Source: Corynebacterium sp. J010B-136 (GTDB lineage: Bacteria > Actinomycetota > Actinomycetes > Mycobacteriales > Mycobacteriaceae). From it: a stretch of 64,000 bases of DNA. Of the stretch, positions 1 through 9,631 are shown in pieces (positions within the stretch are counted from its first letter, which is position 1; each line of letters opens with the position of its first letter). Under the pieces are notes generated by a model. That model was given only the letters and a program-made list of their open reading frames with translations. It had not been told where the DNA came from and did not search any database. The DNA lies in the NCBI RefSeq assembly GCF_002967075.1, contig NZ_PUGE01000001.1, forward strand, positions 558,001 to 622,000, in the 5' to 3' direction. Position numbers and translations under genes: made by a program.

Positions 1-304
1 GCTTGGTGACATAGTCATCGGCACCAAGTTCCAGGCCAACAACTTTGTCGATTTCTGAATCACGTGCAGTGACCATGATGACTGGTACGGAAGATGTCGC
101 GCGCAATTGCTTACACACATCCGTGCCAGACATACCAGGCAGCATCAAATCAAGTAATACGATGTCCACATCGTGGCGTTCAAATTCCGCTAATGCGGTT
201 TTCCCGTCGTGCGCAACGATTGGTTCAAACCCCTCTTTTCGAAGCAGGAATGCCAGCGGATCCGCCAACGATTCCTCGTCTTCAACGATGAGAATGGTCG
301 TCAT
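1..304 (-). CDS. regX3: Two-component response regulator RegX3 (partial, 5' part)
   Basis: This is the receiver domain of an OmpR-type response regulator; the C-terminal DNA-binding domain lies beyond the left edge of the window. Reading leftwards from the ATG at 304, the protein begins MTTILIVEDEESLADPL. It shows the acidic pocket (VEDEE), the phospho-acceptor Asp in VLLDLMLPG, the conserved Thr in VTARD and the Lys in DDYVTK. The ATG overlaps the stop of the upstream histidine kinase (ATGA), so the two are translationally coupled. By family knowledge SenX3-RegX3 senses phosphate limitation in mycobacteria. In corynebacteria the orthologous pair is less well defined, so the phosphate role is inferred. 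The symbol rests on the kinase partner and on the gpmA-mshA neighbourhood. Confidence 0.9.
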   Translation of the reverse strand, partial: MTTILIVEDEESLADPLAFLLRKEGFEPIVAHDGKTALAEFERHDVDIVLLDLMLPGMSGTDVCKQLRATSSVPVIMVTARDSEIDKVVGLELGADDYVTK

Positions 305-1554
305 GAGGTTTTATCCTTTCGACGAGAAGCTGCCCGGGCAACTGCGGAATGCAGGTCAGCCTTCGGAGTCTTCTCATGTTCATTATCGGTCACCGCTGGA
401 ATCTTTTCCGGTTCGGGCTCGTGATAAATAGGAAGTTCAATTGTAAAGGTTGAGCCGGTGCCAAGACGAGACCACAACTTGATGTTTCCTCCGTGATTGG
501 CCACAACATGTTTTACAATTGCTAATCCTAGGCCAGTACCTCCGGTTTGCCGCGATCGGGCTTTATCAACACGGAAAAAGCGCTCAAAAACGCGCGCTTG
601 GTCTTCAGTGTCAATACCGATTCCGCGGTCCGTGACGCGAATTGCCACGACATCATCATTGACGCGCTTTTGCGAGATCGACACCGGCATGGCCTCAGGC
701 GAATAATGCACGGCGTTAGAAATTAGGTTGGATACCGCTGTCACCAACAAAGCCTTATCGCCTTTAACAAAAGCGCCTACGCTGACTCCGCGCGTGATTT
801 GGATTTCATGTGCTTCGGCCGTGAGCTGATTACGCACGATGGCTTCATTAATCACCGCATCCACAGACACTGGTTCCAGCTCAGGTAGAGCCTCCGCACC
901 CTGCAATTTCGACAGCGCGATCAACTCATTGACCATATCGGCCATGCGGTAGGCCTCTTTTTGTACCCGGGAACCGAAATACTCCACATGCTCTGGATCA
1001 TCTGGGGAATCCAACAGCGCCTCAGCCAGCAGCGCGATACCGCCAACGGGCGTTTTTAGCTCATGGGAAACATTGGCAACAAAGTCCCGGCGCGCTGATT
1101 CCATGCGGGTGGATTCGGATTCATCGGTGGCAAAGATGATGACAAAGCGGTCATCGATAAGCGTTAAAGGCTTCACCAGCGCACGGATCTGCAGCACGCG
1201 GTTGCCCGTGCGACGCTTCGACACGGAGTGATCGATGGTGCGCTCTTCTTTATCATCAAAGACTTTTTCGGCCACGCGCCACAGTTCCGGATTGATGCTG
1301 CGGTCGTGCACAATCGTCATTTCATGCGCAGCGGTATTAGACAAAATGACATCGCCGCTTTGATCCACCACCGTTACCCCAGTGGGTGCGCCTTGGATAG
1401 CTAGATGCAAAACCTGGCTGACGGTTGTGACCTGGTTGGCCTCAATCGAACTGGTTTGCCGTGAGCTTAAAATCCGACGCTGGATAAAACGCGAAACTGG
1501 CATTGCGGCAAGGCAGACGATAACGCCTGCGATAAATGCAATGACTACGGCCAC
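301..1554 (-). CDS. senX3: Sensor histidine kinase SenX3
   Basis: This is the membrane sensor kinase partner of RegX3, 417 aa. It has one N-terminal membrane helix (about residues 3-22), then a PAS-like region (about 50-150) and a HisKA domain with the phospho-acceptor His in VANVSHELKTP. The ATPase domain carries an N box (NLISNAVHYS), a G1 box (DRGIGI) and a G2 box (GGTGLGLAIV). The C-terminal tail is charged. A single membrane helix with a PAS domain and no large periplasmic loop is typical of SenX3/PhoR-like kinases. The gene precedes regX3 with a 4-base overlap. A hairpin at 1595-1624 separates it from gpmA, so the pair is probably transcribed from its own promoter between that hairpin and 1554. 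Confidence 0.9.
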   Translation of the reverse strand: MAVVIAFIAGVIVCLAAMPVSRFIQRRILSSRQTSSIEANQVTTVSQVLHLAIQGAPTGVTVVDQSGDVILSNTAAHEMTIVHDRSINPELWRVAEKVFDDKEERTIDHSVSKRRTGNRVLQIRALVKPLTLIDDRFVIIFATDESESTRMESARRDFVANVSHELKTPVGGIALLAEALLDSPDDPEHVEYFGSRVQKEAYRMADMVNELIALSKLQGAEALPELEPVSVDAVINEAIVRNQLTAEAHEIQITRGVSVGAFVKGDKALLVTAVSNLISNAVHYSPEAMPVSISQKRVNDDVVAIRVTDRGIGIDTEDQARVFERFFRVDKARSRQTGGTGLGLAIVKHVVANHGGNIKLWSRLGTGSTFTIELPIYHEPEPEKIPAVTDNEHEKTPKADLHSAVARAASRRKDKTS

Positions 1555-1594
1555 TGATCTCCTTGTGTTTTAAACTTGGGTCTAACGTGAAAGC

Positions 1595-1624
1595 ACCCCA
1601 GGGAAATTATGCTCTCCCTGGGGT
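1595..1624 (-). terminator. Terminator of gpmA
   Basis: A perfect 10-bp inverted repeat (ACCCCAGGGA / TCCCTGGGGT) with a 10-nt loop lies just past the gpmA stop codon. On the minus strand the stem is followed by a modestly T-rich stretch. It separates gpmA from senX3. Confidence 0.7.
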
Positions 1625-1647
1625 CTTTGTGCCAGCTGACTCTTTTC

Positions 1648-2406
1648 TTACTTGCCGCCTTGGGCTGCTACTGCTGCCGCACCAGCTGCTGCCGCTTCTG
1701 GATCAAGGTAGGTACCACCTGGGTTTACAACCTCGCCCGATTCGGTGATTTCGTAGACCAGTGGAATACCGGTTGGAATATTCAGACCTGCAATATCCTC
1801 ATCAGAGATATCGTCCAAGTACTTCACCAATGCGCGCAGGGAGTTACCGTGCGCTGCAATCAAAACAGTCTCACCGCGCTGTGCGCGTGGCAGGATTTCT
1901 TCCTTGAAGTACGGAATGAAACGCTCCACGACATCCTTCAAGCACTCCGTACGAGGAACGGTGTCCAGGTTTGCGTAACGGGCATCTTCGGACTGGGAGT
2001 ACTCAGCGTCATCCGCAAGCTCTGGTGGTGGGGTGCCGTAGGAACGACGCCACTCCATGAACTGCTCATCGCCGTACTTATCCTTGGTCTCAGCCTTGTT
2101 CAAGCCCTGCAGCGCACCGTAGTGACGCTCGTTTAAGCGCCAGTCACGAATGACTGGAATCCAGTGGCGATCTGCTTTGTTAAGCGCAATATTCGCCGTG
2201 CGGATCGCACGACGCAACAAGGATGTGTACACAACAGAAGGCAAGATGTTGTGCTCTACCAACATCTCACCGCCACGCTTTGCCTCAGCCTCGCCCTTTT
2301 CGGTCAGATCTACATCTACCCAGCCAGTGAACTGGTTGGATTCATTCCAGGTGGACTGGCCATGGCGTAAAAGAATTAGCTTTCCGTTAGTCATGCCATC
2401 AAGCAT
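1648..2406 (-). CDS. gpmA: 2,3-bisphosphoglycerate-dependent phosphoglycerate mutase
   Basis: The enzyme interconverts 3-phosphoglycerate and 2-phosphoglycerate in glycolysis and gluconeogenesis. The catalytic phospho-histidine motif [10 protein letters not shown] is near the N-terminus. RRAIRTA and the late [10 protein letters not shown] (second catalytic His) complete the active site of a dPGM. At 252 aa the length is normal. A second in-frame Met four residues in (MTNGKLI, ATG at 2394) is the more family-like start, so the first four residues may not be translated. The C-terminus is Ala/Gly-rich. The gene lies between mshA and senX3-regX3, an order I recall from C. glutamicum. Confidence 0.95.
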   Translation of the reverse strand: MLDGMTNGKLILLRHGQSTWNESNQFTGWVDVDLTEKGEAEAKRGGEMLVEHNILPSVVYTSLLRRAIRTANIALNKADRHWIPVIRDWRLNERHYGALQGLNKAETKDKYGDEQFMEWRRSYGTPPPELADDAEYSQSEDARYANLDTVPRTECLKDVVERFIPYFKEEILPRAQRGETVLIAAHGNSLRALVKYLDDISDEDIAGLNIPTGIPLVYEITESGEVVNPGGTYLDPEAAAAGAAAVAAQGGK

Positions 2407-2483
2407 GCCACGAAATAGGCCTTAAGGGGCTAATTATTTCTGTGATCTGGGTAGCGAATTTTCGACCAAGAGACCACTTGGGC

Positions 2484-3752
2484 TTAAATACCTGCGGCCT
2501 GGCGCGGTCCGTGACATTCGGACATGTCTATTTTGGTTGCTTCTTCGTACACCTTTAAAAGCTCTTGTGCGGAAGCAGCCCAGCTAAATTTCGCAGCATG
2601 TTCCACGGCCTGCTCACCCATGTGGATGCGCCGCTCATCATCGTCAATCAATTGCGCCAAGGCATCTGCCCACTGCGCGGGCTCGTGTCCATCGATAAGC
2701 AAGCCCGTGACATCGTGTTCCACTGCAATCGGCAACCCACCAACGCGCGCTGCGACCACTGGGGTGCCGGTTGCCTGCGCCTCCATTGCCACCAGCCCAA
2801 AAGACTCGTTATAACTAGGAACCGCCACGATATCGGCTGCCTGGTACACCGCGACTAGCTCCTGTGGGGGACGCGCATCCAAGAAACGAATGCGGTGTGC
2901 AACACCCAGCTCACGCGCTAAATCGTGATAATTTTGCACATTCGAAGTCTCACCCGATGCTCCGCCGCAGATAACCACACGCAAATTCCTCTGTGGATCT
3001 CGCTTAAATAACTCGGCGGTCGCGCGGATCAAAACCTCAGGGCCCTTGAACTTCTGCAAGCGTCCAACGAAAGCCACCACTTTGGTGTGCAATGGAATAC
3101 CCAGCTCACGGCGACTGCGCTCAGTGTTGCGATCTGTTCCTGGGGTAAAGAGCTCAGTATCAGCACCCGGAGTAATCACGGAGATATGACAATCATTGGC
3201 ATCATAATGCGCGATGAGCTCATTTTTCTCATCCTCAGTATTGACCACCAAGACGTCCGCGTTATCCGATAATTGCTGTTCACAAATACGGCGGGCCTCT
3301 GATTCAGGCGAATCATCAGCCGCGCGGTAGGCATTTTTCACCGCCGCCAAAGTGTGCGCGGTATGAATCAAAGGAATGCCCCACAAATCCCGCAGCAACC
3401 AGCCCACTTGGCCTGAAAGCCAATAGTGCGAGTGAATAAGGTCGTAGTACAAGTTATTGCACTTAATAAACTGCACCATGCCGCCAGAAAATGCGGCGAG
3501 CTGCGTTGGCAATTCCTCTTTGCTTAAGCCCTCATATGGACCAGCCACAATATTAATCACACGTAGGTGCGGCTCAATTTCTACAATCTCCCCCTGACTC
3601 GGGCGGGTCGCACGCGTAAAAATATCCACGTCTACGCCCTTGCGTGCGAGCTGCGTCGCAATCGACAGCACGTAGACGTTCATCCCGCCGGCATCGCCCG
3701 AACCCGGCTGCGCAATGGGCGAGGTATGCATTGAAATCATGGCGACTCTCAT
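2484..3752 (-). CDS. mshA: D-inositol-3-phosphate glycosyltransferase (mycothiol synthesis)
   Basis: MshA transfers N-acetylglucosamine from UDP-GlcNAc to 1L-myo-inositol-1-phosphate, the first committed step of mycothiol synthesis. It is a GT-B, GT4-family enzyme of 422 aa. The N-terminal domain begins [20 protein letters not shown] and has the acceptor-site GGMNVYV loop. The C-terminal donor domain contains [13 protein letters not shown] and the nucleotide-sugar motif [19 protein letters not shown]. Both length and motifs fit MshA rather than a generic GT4 enzyme. A mycothiol-dependent dehydrogenase is encoded at 46.3-47.4 kb in the same window, so the pathway is in use. The gene is divergent from the fadD cluster and 78 bases upstream of gpmA. 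Confidence 0.95.
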   Translation of the reverse strand: MRVAMISMHTSPIAQPGSGDAGGMNVYVLSIATQLARKGVDVDIFTRATRPSQGEIVEIEPHLRVINIVAGPYEGLSKEELPTQLAAFSGGMVQFIKCNNLYYDLIHSHYWLSGQVGWLLRDLWGIPLIHTAHTLAAVKNAYRAADDSPESEARRICEQQLSDNADVLVVNTEDEKNELIAHYDANDCHISVITPGADTELFTPGTDRNTERSRRELGIPLHTKVVAFVGRLQKFKGPEVLIRATAELFKRDPQRNLRVVICGGASGETSNVQNYHDLARELGVAHRIRFLDARPPQELVAVYQAADIVAVPSYNESFGLVAMEAQATGTPVVAARVGGLPIAVEHDVTGLLIDGHEPAQWADALAQLIDDDERRIHMGEQAVEHAAKFSWAASAQELLKVYEEATKIDMSECHGPRQAAGI

Positions 3753-4073
3753 ACCGAATATCCTAGACTTTCACCCGGTTGGGCACACATTGAATAACAG
3801 AAACCACAACCGCTAAACCACACCTGCCTTGATGCCTGAATCACTGCCAGCCTGCGCTATGTATCTATGAATCTAAACTTGATTTAATCGAGAAATAGTT
3901 TTATCCGTGATCTATTTTACCTTCGTTGCTGAGTAAATCCTCAGGTTTATATAGCTACACTGGAGCAAATAAACACTTACGTAACCAACGGTATGGTGAG
4001 AGACAGATAGTGCCTCCCTGTCCATGCTGCGCTGCTCAATACTTTGATTTCTCAATGAGATTAGAAGGATGAA
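3753..4073. other. Divergent intergenic region between mshA and the first fadD
   Basis: This 321-bp AT-rich spacer must hold the promoters of both flanking genes. A possible -10 (TACACT, 3956-3961) for the rightward gene lies about 110 bases before its start, but no -35 is convincing. A short inverted repeat CTGAG/CTCAG sits near 3930-3945. The rightward gene has a clear Shine-Dalgarno (AGAAGGA) just before 4074. I see no RNA gene or coding sequence here. Confidence 0.5.
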
Positions 4074-5789
4074 ATGTCTGCTTCAGAAAATAAGACCTGG
4101 CTTTCGCACTACCCCGAATGGACTCCCCATTCCCTAGACTATGGCGACACCACCCTGCTGGACGTCTATGACAATAACCTGGCTATCAACGGCCACAAGT
4201 CCGCCTTAAGCTTCTTTGGCCGCAGCCAGTCTTATATCGATCTTGACCGCCAAGTTCGCCGCGCGGCCGCCGGACTTAAAGCTTTCGGCGTGCGTCCCGG
4301 CGACCGCGTCGCGATGGTATTGCCGAACTGCCCGCAGCACGTAGCGGCATTTTATGCGGTGCTGAAGCTGGGAGCATCGGTAGTTGAGCACAACCCTTTG
4401 TATACCGCGCACGAATTAGAGGGGCTGTTCCAGGACCACGGCGCGCGCATCGCGATCTCCTGGGATAAGGCAGCTCCTACGCTGGAAAAACTGCGCGGCA
4501 CCACTGATTTGGAAACGGTTATTTCCGTCAACATGATTGACGCGATGCCTACCTTGCAGCAGATCGCCCTGCGTATTCCAATCCCGCCTCTGAAAGCAAA
4601 GCGCGACCAGCTCACCGGCGAAGCTCGCAACTCCGTTCCGTGGGACACCCTTATTGGCAATGCTATTGGTGGCGACGGCAGCGATATTGAATCCGAACCA
4701 TCAGTTACGCCAGATACCACTGCCGTGGTGATGTACACCTCCGGTACCACCGGCAATCCCAAAGGCGCTGAGCTTACCCACGGTTCACTTTTCGCCAATA
4801 TCGCACAAGGCAAAGCCTGGGTTCCAGGACTCGGCGATCAGGACGAGCGCATGCTCGCCGCCCTGCCGTTCTTCCACGCTTATGGCCTGACCATGAACCT
4901 GACCCTTGCGCAGTTCATCGGCGGCGAATTAGTCCTTCTGCCAACACCGCAGATTCCGCTGATCATGGACATCATGAAAAAGCGCACGCCCACCTGGGTT
5001 CCAGGCGTGCCCACGCTCTACAGCCGAATCGTGGAAGCAGCCAAGGATAAAGGCATTGCCATTAAGGGCATTCGCAGCGCTTTCTCCGGCGCGGCATCCC
5101 TTCCTGTATCTACCGTGGAAGATTGGGAAGAGCTCACCCAAGGCCGCCTGGTGGAAGGCTTTGGCCTTACGGAAACTTCCCCCATCCTTATTGGCAATCC
5201 GATGACCGATAGCCGCCGCCCCGGCTACGTCGGCATTCCTTTCCCGGACACTGAAATTCGCATTGTGAATCCAGAAAATCCTGATGAGGTTATGCCTGAC
5301 GGCGAAGAAGGCGAAATCATCGCTCGCGGCCCCCAGGTTTTCAAGGGCTACCTCAACAACCCTGAGGCCACCGAGCAAGCCTTCCACAATGGATGGTTCC
5401 GCACCGGGGATCTAGGAGTCATGGAAGAAGACGGTTTCATCCGCCTGGTCGCGCGCTTGAAAGAAGTCATCATCACCGGCGGCTTCAACGTCTACCCAGC
5501 TGAAGTTGAAGAAGCCCTGCTCTCCCACCCTGACGTGGAAGAAGCCGCCGTAGTCGGCCGCCCGCGTGAAGATGGCTCCGAAGATGTCGTTGCTTGCGTA
5601 ACGCTTCGTGATGGCGCCGCACTTGACCCCGAAGGCCTCAAAGAATTTTCACGGGAGCTTCTTACCCGCTACAAGGTGCCACGCACCTTCTACCACTTCG
5701 AAGCACTAGCCAAAGACCAACTGGGTAAAATTCGCCGCCGCGAAGTCCAACAGGACCTCATTGACCGGCTAAACAAGCAAAGCAAGTAA
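4074..5789 (+). CDS. Long-chain fatty-acid-CoA ligase, tandem copy 1
   Basis: This ATP-dependent acyl-CoA synthetase of the ANL superfamily makes an acyl-adenylate and then the CoA thioester. At 571 aa it is full length. It has the P-loop YTSGTTGNPKG at about residue 220, the A5 motif GFGLTETSP at about 362, WFRTGDLG, the hinge ITGGFNVYPAEVEE and the catalytic C-terminal lysine in DQLGKIRRREV. A good SD sequence precedes the ATG and a strong terminator follows, so it is probably monocistronic. It is the first of three adjacent paralogues. It differs from copies 2 and 3 at many sites, for example NMIDAMPTLQQ where both others have NMTEAMPRRMQ, so it is the most diverged. The chain length it prefers cannot be read from sequence. 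Confidence 0.9.
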   Translation: MSASENKTWLSHYPEWTPHSLDYGDTTLLDVYDNNLAINGHKSALSFFGRSQSYIDLDRQVRRAAAGLKAFGVRPGDRVAMVLPNCPQHVAAFYAVLKLGASVVEHNPLYTAHELEGLFQDHGARIAISWDKAAPTLEKLRGTTDLETVISVNMIDAMPTLQQIALRIPIPPLKAKRDQLTGEARNSVPWDTLIGNAIGGDGSDIESEPSVTPDTTAVVMYTSGTTGNPKGAELTHGSLFANIAQGKAWVPGLGDQDERMLAALPFFHAYGLTMNLTLAQFIGGELVLLPTPQIPLIMDIMKKRTPTWVPGVPTLYSRIVEAAKDKGIAIKGIRSAFSGAASLPVSTVEDWEELTQGRLVEGFGLTETSPILIGNPMTDSRRPGYVGIPFPDTEIRIVNPENPDEVMPDGEEGEIIARGPQVFKGYLNNPEATEQAFHNGWFRTGDLGVMEEDGFIRLVARLKEVIITGGFNVYPAEVEEALLSHPDVEEAAVVGRPREDGSEDVVACVTLRDGAALDPEGLKEFSRELLTRYKVPRTFYHFEALAKDQLGKIRRREVQQDLIDRLNKQSK

Positions 5790-5804
5790 TAGTTGTTTCA
5801 ATTT

Positions 5805-5834
5805 TCCCACAGGGCAATCCCTGTGGGATTTTTT
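5805..5834 (+). terminator. Terminator of fadD copy 1
   Basis: A perfect 10-bp stem (TCCCACAGGG / CCCTGTGGGA) with a CAAT tetraloop is followed directly by a run of T. It is a strong intrinsic terminator 15 bases after the stop, so the second fadD copy needs its own promoter. Confidence 0.9.
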
Positions 5835-6027
5835 CTGTACCTGGGGGTAGAAATAGAAACTTTCCTGCGACAAACCGTCCAAATATGAGGTTTCCGTCAT
5901 GTTTGCACTGTATTATAGAGCGCAAAATATTTAGGCGTCTAAATGCAACTGTTGTTTCGGCGTCGATAAACAACGAAGACCGGACACAATCGCATCACCG
6001 CGAGCCCGAACATTTGGAAGGACCCGC

Positions 6028-7740
6028 ATGTCAGCATCTGAAACCAAGGCCTGGACCAAACTCTATGCCCCTTGGACTGACCACGAACTTGAATATGGCG
6101 ATGACACTTTAGCGTCCATCTATGACCGCAACTTGGAGCTCAACGCAGATAAACCTGCAACCTACTTTTTCGGGCGCGGCCAAAGCTACAAAGAGCTTGA
6201 CCAACAGGTTCGTGCAGCAGCCGCAGGACTTAAGGCCTTCGGAATTCGCCCTGGCGACCGTGTCGCCATCGTGCTCCCTAACTGTCCACAGCACCTTGCG
6301 GCTTTCTTCGCTATTCAAAAGCTTGGCGCGACCGTGGTTGAGCACAACCCGCTATACACCGCGCATGAGCTCGAAGGACTGTTCAAGGATCACGGTGCAC
6401 GCGTGGTTATTGCTTGGGACAAAGCGGCCCCAACCTTGGAAAAGATTCGCGCAACCACGGACTTAGAAACCATTATTTCCGTCAACATGACTGAAGCTAT
6501 GCCACGGCGCATGCAGCTGCTTCTGAGCATCCCGATTCCACCAATTACTGCTAAGCGTGATGCGCTTACGGGCGATGCTCCCAATACCGTCCCCTGGTCA
6601 ACCCTTATTTCCCCAGCCATTGGCGGAAACGGCAAAGACTTTGAAAACAATGAAGTAACTGCCGATGACACCGCACTGATTCTCTACACCTCGGGTACAA
6701 CCGGTGCGCCGAAAGGCGCAATGATTTCGCACGCCAATATTTTGGCTAACTGCGTCATGGGCAAAGCCTGGGTTCCAGGTCTTGGTGAAAAGCCTGAACG
6801 CTTCCTCGCAGCATTGCCCTTCTTCCACGTCTATGGCATGACCACCGTGGTCGCACTAGGCGTCTATGTCGGCGCAGAGATCATTTTGCTGCCTGCCCCG
6901 CAGATTCCTTTAATCATGGATGTCATTAAAAAGCACACTCCGACATGGGCTCCAGGTGTGCCGACGCTTTATGACAAGATTTTGGCAGCGGCGGAGGAAA
7001 AGGGCATGGACAAGACCCAACACCCTATTGCTAACTCGTTTTCCGGCGCAGCTACCCTGCCGGTTCGCACTGTTGCACGGTGGGAGGCTTTCTCTGGTGG
7101 GCTGTTGGTAGAAGGTTATGGTCTCACGGAAACCGCACCTGTTATCTGCGCTAACCCGATGGATGGCAATCACCGTCCGGGCTATGTCGGTATCCCATTC
7201 CCCGATACCGAGGTACGCATTGTTAATCCAGACAACCTCGATGAACTCATGCCGGATGGGCAAGAAGGTGAGCTGCTAGTTCGCGGCCCGCAGGTCTTTA
7301 AGGGCTACCTCAACAACCCTGAAGCAACCGCCGCTACTTTCCACGGTGACTGGTTCCGTACTGGCGATGCCGGCGTGATGGAAGAAGATGGCTTTGTGCG
7401 TCTTGTTGCCCGCATCAAAGAAATCATCATCACAGGTGGCTTCAACGTCTACCCGGCCGAAGTTGAAGAGGCCATGTCCGACCACCGCGATATCGAAAGC
7501 ATTGCCGTTGTTGGTCGCCCGCGTGAAGACGGCTCTGAAGATGTCGTCGCGTGTGTCACGCTGCGCGATGGCTCTGCTCTCGATCCCGAAGGCCTGAAAG
7601 AATTCGCTCGGGAGCGCCTTACCCGTTACAAGGTGCCGCGCACGTTCTACCACTTCGACGAACTAGCGAAAGACCAGCTGGGCAAGATTCGCCGCCGCGA
7701 AGTCCAGCAAGCTCTTCTGAAAATGCTCGGAAATAAGTAA
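6028..7740 (+). CDS. Long-chain fatty-acid-CoA ligase, tandem copy 2
   Basis: This second ANL-family acyl-CoA synthetase (570 aa) shares long identical blocks with its neighbours, such as ITGGFNVYPAEVEE and KDQLGKIRRREVQ. All core motifs are intact: YTSGTTGAPKG at about residue 220, GYGLTETAP, WFRTGDAG and the catalytic C-terminal Lys. It differs from copies 1 and 3 in the fatty-acid tunnel side (PFFHVYGMTTVVALGVYVGAE) and has an insertion-like EEKGMDKTQHP, so substrate range may differ. The ATG follows a GGAAGGA Shine-Dalgarno. The 190-base spacer upstream has possible -10 sequences around TATTATAG (5911-5918). Confidence 0.9.
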   Translation: MSASETKAWTKLYAPWTDHELEYGDDTLASIYDRNLELNADKPATYFFGRGQSYKELDQQVRAAAAGLKAFGIRPGDRVAIVLPNCPQHLAAFFAIQKLGATVVEHNPLYTAHELEGLFKDHGARVVIAWDKAAPTLEKIRATTDLETIISVNMTEAMPRRMQLLLSIPIPPITAKRDALTGDAPNTVPWSTLISPAIGGNGKDFENNEVTADDTALILYTSGTTGAPKGAMISHANILANCVMGKAWVPGLGEKPERFLAALPFFHVYGMTTVVALGVYVGAEIILLPAPQIPLIMDVIKKHTPTWAPGVPTLYDKILAAAEEKGMDKTQHPIANSFSGAATLPVRTVARWEAFSGGLLVEGYGLTETAPVICANPMDGNHRPGYVGIPFPDTEVRIVNPDNLDELMPDGQEGELLVRGPQVFKGYLNNPEATAATFHGDWFRTGDAGVMEEDGFVRLVARIKEIIITGGFNVYPAEVEEAMSDHRDIESIAVVGRPREDGSEDVVACVTLRDGSALDPEGLKEFARERLTRYKVPRTFYHFDELAKDQLGKIRRREVQQALLKMLGNK

Positions 7741-7909
7741 TTACCTGTTACCAAGTAATTAAGTCGTCCTCCCCGGCGATATGACCGTGGTGCATTAAAC
7801 TTAAAAAGAAGCACACTCTTCTTCGCCTTACGGCGGGTTAGCCTTTTAAGCTTTTCGCGCTGACCGTTGCAGATGCACCATCGATAAATTATCCCTGGGA
7901 GGACGTCTT

Positions 7910-9613
7910 ATGTCGGCATTTCAAACCAAAGCCTGGATCCACAATTACGCAGCGTGGACCGAGCCACACTTGGACTACGGCGATGACACGCTGGTTGATT
8001 TCTACGACAACAACCTAGAAAAGAACGGCAATAAGTCTGCTACTTACTTCTTCGGCCGCACTCAAACTTATAGCGATTTAGACCACCAGGTAAACGCTGC
8101 CGCCGCAGGCCTGAAAGCTTTTGGCATTCGCCCAGGCGACCGCGTGGCTTTGGTTCTACCGAACTGCCCGCAGCACATCGCAGCCTTTTATGCCGTATTA
8201 AAGCTGGGTGCAACGGTAGTGGAGCATAACCCGCTCTACACCGCACATGAATTAGAAGGCCTGTTCAATGACCACGGTGCGCGTGTTGCCATTGCCTGGG
8301 ACAAGGCCGCACCAACCTTAGAAAAGCTGCGTGGGAAAACCCCGCTGGAGACCATCATCTCCGTCAACATGACGGAAGCCATGCCGCGGCGCATGCAGCT
8401 TTTGCTGCGCATTCCGGTTCCACCGATTACGTCCAAGCGCGATGCGCTCACCGGCGATGCTCCGAACACTGTCCCTTGGTCCACCTTGTGCTCACACGCA
8501 ATTGGCGGTTCCGGCAAGGACATTGAATACCCAGTTGTCACGCGTGAAGACACTGCGCTGATTCTGTACACCTCCGGTACTACTGGTGAGCCCAAAGGCG
8601 CGATGCTCAGCCACGGCAACATGGCTTCCATGGTTGTCATGGGTGATGCCTGGGTCCCGGGACTGCGCGATAAGCAACAGCGCTTCCTCGCAACCTTGCC
8701 GATGTTCCATGTCTATGGCCTCACCATGGTGGCAACCCTTGGCCCTTATGTTGGGGCTGAGATGGTTTTACTCCCAGCACCACAGATCCCACTCATCATC
8801 GATGTTTTGAAGAAGCACACTCCAACTTTTGCACCGGGTGTGCCAACGCTGTACGAGAAGATCATTGCTGCGGCGAATGAGAAAAATATCGAGATCACGG
8901 GCATCGACAATGCTTTCTCTGGCGCTTCCACCTTGCCGGTATCAACCGTTGAGGACTGGGAAAAGCTTACCGGCGGCAAGTTGGTGGAAGGCTACGGTCT
9001 GACTGAAACCTCCCCCGTTATTTGTGGTAATCCCATGAACGGCAAGACCCGTCCGGGCTATGTTGGTCTTCCTTTCCCTGATACCGAAGTACGCATTGCT
9101 AACCCAGAGAACCTGGATGAAACGATGCCTGATGGTGAAGAGGGCGAGCTGCTGGTTCGCGGACCACAGGTCTTTAAGGGCTATCTCAACAAGCCTGAAG
9201 CTACTAAAGAAGCCTTCCACGGCGATTGGTTCCGCACCGGCGACGTCGGTGTTATGGAAGAAGATGGCTTTGTGCGCCTGGTAGCCCGTATCAAAGAAAT
9301 CATCATCACTGGTGGATTCAATGTCTACCCGGCGGAAGTCGAAGAGATTCTGCTTACCCACCCCGATATCACCGATGTCGCCGTGGTCGGCCGTCCGCGT
9401 CACGATGGCTCCGAAGACGTCGTTGCGTGTGTAACCCTGCGCGATGGTGCAGCTTTGGATCCAGAGGGCCTCAAGGACTTCTCCCGTGAACGCCTTACCC
9501 GTTACAAAGTCCCACGCACCTTCTACCACTTCGAAGAGCTCGCCAAAGACCAGCTGGGCAAGATTCGCCGCCGTGAAGTTCAGGCGGACTTGCTCAAGCT
9601 GCTCGGGAAATAA
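7910..9613 (+). CDS. Long-chain fatty-acid-CoA ligase, tandem copy 3
   Basis: This is the third ANL-family acyl-CoA synthetase of the cluster (567 aa). The P-loop YTSGTTGEPKG, the A5 motif GYGLTETSP, WFRTGDVG, the hinge and the terminal catalytic Lys are all present, so it is predicted to be active. Its long shared blocks, including NMTEAMPRRMQLLL, place it closer to copy 2 than to copy 1. A GGGAGGAC Shine-Dalgarno precedes the ATG. The 169-base gap behind copy 2 holds only a weak inverted repeat (AAGAAG/CTTCTT) and no strong terminator. The ATPase gene begins 18 bases after its stop and may be cotranscribed. Confidence 0.9.
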   Translation: MSAFQTKAWIHNYAAWTEPHLDYGDDTLVDFYDNNLEKNGNKSATYFFGRTQTYSDLDHQVNAAAAGLKAFGIRPGDRVALVLPNCPQHIAAFYAVLKLGATVVEHNPLYTAHELEGLFNDHGARVAIAWDKAAPTLEKLRGKTPLETIISVNMTEAMPRRMQLLLRIPVPPITSKRDALTGDAPNTVPWSTLCSHAIGGSGKDIEYPVVTREDTALILYTSGTTGEPKGAMLSHGNMASMVVMGDAWVPGLRDKQQRFLATLPMFHVYGLTMVATLGPYVGAEMVLLPAPQIPLIIDVLKKHTPTFAPGVPTLYEKIIAAANEKNIEITGIDNAFSGASTLPVSTVEDWEKLTGGKLVEGYGLTETSPVICGNPMNGKTRPGYVGLPFPDTEVRIANPENLDETMPDGEEGELLVRGPQVFKGYLNKPEATKEAFHGDWFRTGDVGVMEEDGFVRLVARIKEIIITGGFNVYPAEVEEILLTHPDITDVAVVGRPRHDGSEDVVACVTLRDGAALDPEGLKDFSRERLTRYKVPRTFYHFEELAKDQLGKIRRREVQADLLKLLGK

Positions 9614-9631
9614 TTTATGTAACTTGTACAT

